Assembly (NCBI GenBank): GCA_025024175.1
Contig: QCXZ01000041.1
Span: forward strand, 51,951,786-52,015,785
Length of the DNA: 64,000 bases
Source of the DNA: Rhyzopertha dominica
Lineage: Eukaryota > Arthropoda > Insecta > Coleoptera > Bostrichidae
Direction: 5' to 3'
A program made the position numbers and the translations under genes. The notes beneath the pieces were generated by a model. The model was not told the origin of the DNA, made no database searches, and saw only the letters and a program-made list of their open reading frames with translations. This document shows positions 56,865 to 64,000 of this stretch, in pieces; position 1 is the first letter of the stretch, and every line of letters begins with the position of its first letter.

Positions 56865-56869
56865 GATCT

Positions 56870-58040
56870 AAATAGTATGTTAAATTTTTACTCTGCGCGA
56901 TAAGTACAAAATCTTTTATTATTAGTTAAAGGTCCAAAGACACTCCCAAAATTAGGTAGAAACTAAAGCGTAGCGCTTTTGTACCAACCTAATTATTTAA
57001 TTTCAATCGTAATAGAACAACTAAATTAATGATATGGATTAATTTGTAATTATGTTAGATTTTTGGAAAAGAAATTAACGTCTACCCCATTTATTTTATC
57101 CATTAAGTATCTATAGAGTAATGTTCATTCGCTTAACATACTTTTCCAAAACAACCATAACACAATTTTACCTCTTCTGATAGCACTCCTTTGCTTCAGT
57201 TCGATAATGAACTTTGATCATGTCATACTCCGACCTTAGGGGTAATTATTTCATCTCAAATTCAATCAGTTCACTTATAAATAATAAGATGCAGAAACTA
57301 AATCCGAGTGGAGTTCCCTAGTTCACACATTTTCGTTATAACGAAAGGTGTTGTCTATCAAGCTCTGATAAAAACGAGTTAGAGAACAAAAGAAATATTT
57401 TTCAACGTAAAGCCTCTTAGCACTAACACATTTATTCCAATCTTTTTAAAAACACTATGCCTTCGAAAAAAATGCAAAATATGACTCCGCAGTTATTTCC
57501 AGGCCATTTATTTATATAACAACAGGATCCTTCCTCTCCAAAATTTAAATTTTCTGAGCAACAAATTATGGGATCCTTTTTCGAGTATTGCCGGTTTTCA
57601 ATGTTTTAAATGCGTTTTTCTACACATCCTTTTGGAATGTTCCCTCCGTATCCAGAAAACTGCCTCCGTCACTTTCTTGAAATCCTGCTTCATAAAGGAT
57701 CCAGTAGTCTATTTCGGTCTACCCCCAGGTGCAGTCCTATCAAAAAAATTGAGTTTATAAATGATATCTTCGGCTCCTGCTTTTAAAAAGCTTCCATACT
57801 TCTGATCATCATGAATTTCCTTAAAATTAAATTAGGTAATACGACTGTTTGGTATCTCTATCTCTCTTAGAGATATTCTTCAGGCTGCATTCATTCGAAA
57901 GAAATTCCAAGATGCTTTTCGTTTTTTTCAATTGTTGAAAAACGACAAACGTTCAGCGATCGAAACCAAATTTGGAAACGACATAAAAATCTCCATGATG
58001 GCGTACTCTTTTCAAAACCAGCTACGAGTAGAAGACGTAA
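56870..58040. other. AT-rich stretch, no gene recognised
   Basis: Nothing supportable. Confidence 0.35.
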
Positions 58041-58340
58041 TAAACTGCCCTGGTACCTCTCGCTCATTAGAGCCCGTTGTTTCAACCCCACCTTGCGTTC
58101 ACACACATCTTGGTCGCCCCCTTTGACTCCCGGCGCGNCGTCGTCCCCGTCTTGTAGTAATGGGCCGTTTGGGCCATTGTTCACTTGGAGACTGATGGCC
58201 ATCGAAGGCATTGTCGAGTCAATCATGTGCGGTGCGTGTCCTATCTGCGTCCTGGATCGGGATCGTGCCGCTACGGTATGAGTCCGTAAATATTTCTGCA
58301 CATTTAAAGAGCGCACCGGTTGTTCCTTAATCAGTGCCAT
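58041..58340 (-). other. GC-richer island with an open minus-strand frame
   Basis: A frame from ATG 58,340 begins MALIKEQPVRSLNVQKYL and stays open to 57,891, crossing one ambiguous base (58,139). The first 85 residues look plausible as protein (MIDSTMPSMAISLQVNNGP), but I recognise no family. A plus-strand frame overlaps. It may be an exon or simply a regulatory GC island. Confidence 0.28.
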
Positions 58341-61100
58341 CCGATTGTGGTGGATGTTGTTAGGTTATGGCTGTGATGTTCGTTCTTTCGAGGGAGAGCT
58401 GTAGAGGAGAAGTTTTAAAGGTAAAGACGGGGGCTAGAAAATTTTGTATAAATGTCTTTCTTATAATGTGTCAGAGTTAAAAAATAAATGATCCAGTAGA
58501 GGCAAGGGATTAAAAGAAAAAAAAGAAATATTTTATATGCAATTCTTTTATGAAAAATATAGAAGCTGTTTCACATTATTTTTGCCTAAATTAGTGTGCT
58601 AAATGCACCCCCTTACAAGAATATACACATTACCTTTTAATATCATTTGTACATTGTAAAAAACATAATAATGCAGAAAGCATATAGTCAAAATTCCGAT
58701 GCATAGTATTAAAAATAAGTTCAGGTAATGACTAAAAAGCAACCTACTTCTATATATTTAATAATAATTTGAGAAGCAAGTAATACAGTATATAGTGACC
58801 CCATAAGCACAATATGGCAATATGGTGATTAACTTTTCCATTGGTCGTGCCATGTTTCCTCCAGATAAATAAGTATATAACCACTTTAGGAGGACCATAG
58901 TTTGCGAACAAGAGGAGATAGGGACTTGTGGTTTACAACCAAATCTGGAGGAAGAATGGCGGCCACCGCACTAAGCTTATAGTACATCAATAAACCAAAA
59001 AAATCGATAAATTTAATACTTATTAAAAGAACGTGTCCTTCCAAAATTACAAACTTTCCCCGTGTAATTAAGTTTGTTTTAAATGAGAAAAAAACAGTTT
59101 TGTGTGAATCTAGTTCGTTATATAAGAGAACTTAATATTCAGCATCACTTTTAAAAAGATCATGTGCAAAGAAACTATACTGATTCTCTCCAAGTAAATT
59201 TACCAAACAAATAGGGCATTTTCTACTGAAGGTGGTAACTTATCTGTCGAAATACGTATTTAGTGTTTTTAAATTAATGTTTTCAGGGTTGTTCGTATAT
59301 CATTTAGATCAGAAGATTAAGTAATTAATCATATAGCTTGTAAATAAGCTGACTGAATGTGCTTTTGTTGGTGAGTTTTATCAGACAGCTAAGATCATGG
59401 TTTGGATTTTAATATTGTTTTTATTAAAATAAAGAGTCATCAAATACGAACTGTCTACCTAAAATAAATATTCTCCTAGGGAATCAAATGATTCTCATTA
59501 ATGATCAACCTGGTATCCAAATAATATACTTTATTAAACACTAAATCAGACTGCTAGTAGTACTAATTCATTTACTGATAAGAAGTGGATTTTGAAAAAG
59601 AAGTCTTTGAAGGTAGTCAGCCAGAGGGCTTAAGATATTCACAGAACTGTTGAAAATTGCCCTTTTGTTTTTCTAAGAAATCTAAGGTAGCAGTTTTAAA
59701 GCCAGTAACGGCTTGTATTGAATTCATGAAAATGCCCCCATAGCATGGACATGATTCTGTAGCTCCAGTGGTCAACAAAAAATTCGTAGTAGGCATTTTA
59801 GACCCTGAAACACAAAAACCTAGGAGATAGATAATTTGGCTATTGTATTACCTAGTTTTTGATAACGCCAATAAAATCTGAAGAATTTTTGTTTTCATGA
59901 TCTTAACCCTTAGGTGACTTGACCAGTATTTTACGCTTTTCACATTGTAATTCAACATGTCCAGTAACTACCTGATATCTGGCAACATCTCGATTAATAA
60001 TGCTAGGCATAAGTTGCTCCTGCCTTTTTTTGCCACTATTATTGAGTGGTCAACGAATAATAGCTACTTTTCGCGCTGAGTGCTGAGTGTTTCATTGAAT
60101 TACAGAGCATTATGGACTCTTTAGTGTAACGGTACTGGAAATGGGATCATTTAGCGCTTGATCGTCAGGAATTTTCATTGATAGTTGTTATAGATATTGC
60201 TACCGGTTAATGCATACTGTCCAGACCTCACTTTAGATGAAGATAACAACAGTTAAGTAAGTTTGAGCAGTAGGAGTTAGGCGATGCTCTTTTAATTTTT
60301 ACGCTAGACAGCGAAACACGACTGATATTGTTATTGTTCGTGTATATGTTTAATTTGGCTTCTACGCTTAATATTTTTGTTTAGCAGACTTGCAGAAATG
60401 CTGTTTAAAGTACACTTTCCATTTAAGTGTTATAAGTAAAGCTGCAAATAAACTTGCACTACTTTCTAATATTGTCCCTTCACTATTAACAGTACTTTCT
60501 TTCGAATGTGCTTGATCCTAACAATCAAATATTTTGTATTGATCGTTTATCTGCAGGAATCTGTAGCGGTCCTTTTCTTCACGTTATTCCTGTTTCGAAA
60601 CCGTTCAATTAACGGAGATTAATGAAAGGGGCCCTGTCCAAAAACTATTAACATCTCATCTATCAGTCATATCCGGCAGTACACCGACAAAAAAGCCTCA
60701 CAAACAAATACAATTAATAGACCGTACGTGTCCCTAGTTCAGCCGCACCGATTACTGGGCAATTTGGGGTACCTAAACAAACATATAGTACACGGGCTGC
60801 TATAGCCTCCGCTGGGACCGACGTTGCCATATCAGAGAAGTTACAAAACAGATCGGGTCATTTTTACTGGTCAAAATTGGTATAAAAACAGAAATTTTAG
60901 CAGTAACCCACGTGTTTGCAGTTATCAAAACCATACTAACAAGACCATCTTTCAAAAGTCTGTTTACTTATAGGCGTTTGGTCTTAATCTGAAGATGAAA
61001 GTGAGAGAAAATGTNGCAGGATTTGAATTTTATCATAAGTTAATGTTGTTTCTGCAATGACTTTGTATCAAGATCGGAGTTGGTTGACAAAATTATAATT
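58341..61100. other. AT-rich stretch, no gene recognised
   Basis: Apart from a moderately GC-rich patch at about 60,600-60,830 nothing stands out. No transposon block was recognised. Confidence 0.35.
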
Positions 61101-61149
61101 TAAACACGGTATTTGTGTTCGTTCGAAGACAATTACGTCCACAGTGAAC

Positions 61150-61195
61150 TCAGCTCTGAAGATGCTCACCACAGTAGTAGGCGAAATCTCAGCAA
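61150..61195 (+). ncRNA. CTGAAGAT-hairpin-GAAA motif, hammerhead-like
   Basis: CTGAAGAT (61,156) is followed by stem GCTCAC/GTAGGC (one mismatch, one wobble) and then GAAATCTC. The CUGAAGA part matches the hammerhead core CUGANGA exactly and GAAA matches the second core. One extra base sits between core and stem. Confidence 0.4.
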
Positions 61196-62430
61196 AGGTA
61201 AAATCGCCACCCCCCACAATCAACTAACGCGTTTTTTAAGTAGACGTGTAGATGTTAGAAATCCTCAGTGTTTAGTTTCTGATTCACTAAACAGAAAATA
61301 TATATAAAGAACATTACAGTAATGAAGATTTCCTAGTGACCGAACGTTAAATAATATTCATTTAAAATTAAGGGCCACGGGATATTTAAAATGTCAGCAA
61401 CGAAACACCCACGATAGAGAAATCCCTATTTACAAGGGAGGGCATTTTTAGTTACTATAATATTCACAAATGCTGGAATTGAAACCCAATTTGGATTCGA
61501 AGACTTCAGGATGCACCCATACACTGGCCCTCTAGGTCTTGACCTCTATTTATGGGGTAATATTTTAAAAAAGATTTTTTAAACATCGTTGAAGACTTTA
61601 ATAAACATTTTCCAACATTTCTCCCCAAATAAGACTCCGTGCAAACGTTACGTTCTCCAAATTTTTAATTGTAATAAAAGATTACGTATCAGAAATGTGC
61701 TGGCGATCGCTTTAAACAGTTATTATTAATTATTTGCTGTTTCTTTTGCAAATAGGGATATCTTGTAAAAATCAAAGGTTTCGCGTACAACTATCTTTTG
61801 CGATTAGATTTTTACGTCTGCTTTTCTTATTGTATCGTTATACTGCATTATTTCTGTTGGTTTATGTTATTGAATAGGTTGTCTTTCTGTTTCTGAAAAA
61901 AAATATTAATCAAATGTACATATTTTATTAAAGTTTTGAAAAAAATGCACAAAGACCTTGGACAAACAAAAAACCACTGCCAATGGGATCTGAAATTCTA
62001 CAGCATCTAAAAGAATGTGTTCTAAACTATCTGCATATACAAATATATGATGATAAAACAGTTAGAAAAAGGACGTGAATGTTGTCATTAAATTTTACTA
62101 CCTACTGTGAACTAAGAAAAAATTAAATAAAATCGTCGCGATTTTGACAATTTAATATTAAAAAATCAAAATCTGCCCAACTCTGTTAAAAAGATAGTTG
62201 CATTGAATTCTAATGCAAAATTTTTTTAGAAACCATATTTCATTCAAGAATTCATTGTCCAAACTTTCTTCTTTTGAATTTGCTACTGTCTATAGGAATG
62301 TTTTCAGCAATGAAGTAATCATTTAAAGAATGTTTTTTTAGATTTTACCTAGTAGTAACTTTTATCGTGTACAAAAATAAAACAAATCGTCCCATCCTGC
62401 TTGGGTAAAAGCAAGCGTGAGCTTTTAAAC
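61196..62430. other. AT-rich stretch, no gene recognised
   Basis: Nothing supportable. Confidence 0.35.
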
Positions 62431-62770
62431 TAAAGGCACTTCTTATGTCTTTCTGGGTCATCAAGCTCCAAAAAAATTGTTATAACGTAGAACAGAGTTA
62501 AAAATATTACAATCGAGCTGATTTTCCCGGCGCTAGCGATTTTCCCAGCTATCGGCAACGTCGCTGGGGGAAGTCCATCCGCGGAGTAACCTGCCCGACG
62601 GCCTACCTGGGATATGCTTATAGTGTTTTGTGTCCCCCCACCGGCCGATTGCTTACCATCATGTGTTATGTGTTCAGTATAAGAAACGGAGCCTGACGCA
62701 TAACAGCGCGGACGCTTTTCCCGCCGTCGTTTATGAATGAGAGGGCAGAAAAACAACCCCGCGCGAGTAC
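62430..62770. promoter_or_regulatory. GC-richer island
   Basis: Contains CTGCCCGACGGCCTACC and CGGACGCTTTTCCCGCC. The 108-codon minus-strand frame (62,430-62,756) has no known domain. Candidate regulatory DNA or promoter. Confidence 0.28.
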
Positions 62771-62972
62771 CTGGACCCAGTGATCTAGTTCCCTTAGGGC
62801 CTTAGTGACTTGTGGGGATTATGGTATTATTGTTGGTGGAAATTGTGTGCTGGGATGCTGATTGATTTGTGTGGATGTGGACTGACCGAAGCAGGATTGG
62901 CCAGTTACCTCAAGGGAAAGTCTTCTGATGAATTAGGTAAAGATAGGTGAAGATCTGCTTGGAGCTTCGAGG

Positions 62973-63320
62973 GTGGAAGGTTGTCATGATGGTTGGATGC
63001 ACGCTTTCGTCTTTACAATTAGTTCATTACTCAGGCACACTGTCTTGTCAAATATTGACAGTGCAATTGACACATTGTTACCAGAAATTCCACCTGTGGT
63101 AATGGATACTGAAATTGAAACACGCGTTTACTTGATTTGGTCATTCTTAAATTGCATTGATGCAAAACTGTTGCAGAACCAAAACTACCTATCAAGTTTA
63201 ACTAATTTTGATGAATTATGGTGTTTACGTGGGCTTGGTACATGTGCAACAGGTGTTTTCGACACTTACGTAAGTAAACGCAGCTTCGTCGATCTGTGTC
63301 AAATATTGCTAGTATTTTGA
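62973..63320 (+). CDS. unidentified 115-codon frame
   Basis: Opens MEGCHDGWMHAFVFTISSLL, includes LPEIPPVVMDTEIETRVYLI and WSFLNCIDAKLL, and ends QILLVF. The first Met may not be the start: the real exon could begin later, after an acceptor-like TTACAATTAG near 63,022. ACTTACGTAAGT near 63,265 is a possible splice donor. I recognise no family. An antisense frame overlaps its end. Confidence 0.3.
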   Translation: MEGCHDGWMHAFVFTISSLLRHTVLSNIDSAIDTLLPEIPPVVMDTEIETRVYLIWSFLNCIDAKLLQNQNYLSSLTNFDELWCLRGLGTCATGVFDTYVSKRSFVDLCQILLVF

Positions 63321-64000
63321 AGCTTCCTAGAAGCTGAGTTTGCCAACTATTTAATAAAATAGGCCTTTCAGTTGTACGATGAGCTTTAAAGGAGAAACTG
63401 TTACTCCACTTCATGAAATTCATGAAGAATTGAGGCTCCGGTTTTTTTTATAATATAAAATAGAACTGTTAAAGTATTATATAATTAAAGCATATGATGG
63501 CAAGCGGCAGCAAACGGTCTTAGCAAAGCTCATGTCAATCTGGTGTGCCATGTGATTCTGTTTTTGGGCCTCTGCTTTTACGCATATCTTCAATTTTATG
63601 AGTGTAAAGAGAGAACACCCATAACGCTAAGTTGCAAATAGCCTCAGACTGAATTCGTTAAGTTTTTATTACCTGCTGGAATTATTAGTATGCATGAATG
63701 ATCAATGTTAGAAACAATTTAAAATTGTCGAGCTTGCTGCTAAAATATCAACTCTTGATGGTCTTCGTGCAGAATGGTATGCTAATGCTTTATTGACAAC
63801 TATTTGCTTTACAAGTGAACTGGTCATGAAAGGTGTTTGTTGTCACATTTCTAGTATGCCAATTCCTTTCTCCATTGAAGCGACGTTTGTCATAATGCGA
63901 TTTGACAAGTAATAATGCGTATGATTGTCCTTATTCCTCCGGCAATTTGTAACTTTAGCTCTCAAAAATACTGTCGGAAAATTATTATTAAGAGGTTAAC
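63321..64000. other. no gene recognised
   Basis: A + strand stretch near 63,725-63,910 is open (AAKISTLDGLRAEWYAN), but too little to assign. Confidence 0.3.

Noticed and set aside
57891..58040. C-terminal part of the minus-strand frame at 58 kb as protein.
   Set aside because: Composition changes abruptly outside the GC island. Probably read-through of noncoding DNA.
1..64000. CRISPR array, rRNA or tRNA genes.
   Set aside because: No regularly spaced direct repeats, no rRNA-like segment, and no tRNA-like arm and T-loop pair found by eye.

Overview
This is nuclear DNA from an animal, most probably an insect. It is AT-rich, has no bacterial gene layout, and carries short GT-AG introns and a transposon set typical of insects: mariner and Tc1, the DUF4817/DDE transposase family, hAT, Penelope-like elements, Ty3/gypsy and several LINE types. 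The order cannot be fixed from sequence alone. Scattered single Ns show a draft assembly.

The window is mostly a gene desert filled with transposable-element debris. The one structure that looks like a host gene is a chain of five short exons on the + strand (35,052-35,841). All five have good splice sites and together they give one continuous reading frame ending in TAA. None of these exons is long enough to appear as a conventional ORF.

Layout. 0.2-2.4 kb: a Tc1/mariner-superfamily element with both terminal inverted repeats (TIRs), TA target duplications and a frameshifted transposase. 4-4.6 kb: the GIY-YIG end of a Penelope-like element (PLE), followed by a hammerhead-like hairpin. 5.9-7.3 kb: a mariner killed by two stop codons. 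7.9-9.5 kb: PLE reverse transcriptase (RT) and LINE relics. 10.0-10.3 kb: a 272-bp-period repeat. 11.7-14.3 kb: two more DDE transposase relics of the 0.2-kb type. 17.1-19.6 kb: an interspersed repeat split by a non-autonomous hAT that carries a piece of PLE. A second, inverted copy of that repeat, without the hAT, lies at 23.3-24.5 kb. 21.8-26.2 kb: LINE fragments. 27.4-32.6 kb: a DUF4817/DDE transposase gene split by a Ty3/gypsy element with apparently identical LTRs that has lost most of its RT and RNase H. 35.0-35.8 kb: the exon chain. 35.8-38.1 kb: a LINE fragment with a complete Tc1 element (200-bp TIRs) inserted at its edge. 39.9-42.0 kb: mariner and RTE-like LINE relics. 45-56 kb: scattered LINE ends. 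The last 8 kb hold no recognisable gene.

Between the transposons lie recurrent islands of about 250-900 bp that are visibly richer in G+C and contain homeodomain-type TAATTA/TAATCC cores, but no convincing coding frame. They may be cis-regulatory modules of a developmental gene outside the window. That is inference and needs cross-species alignment. Nearly all transposase and RT genes here are broken. The gypsy element looks youngest, the mariner and the Tc1 element are intermediate, and the PLE and most LINE pieces are old.
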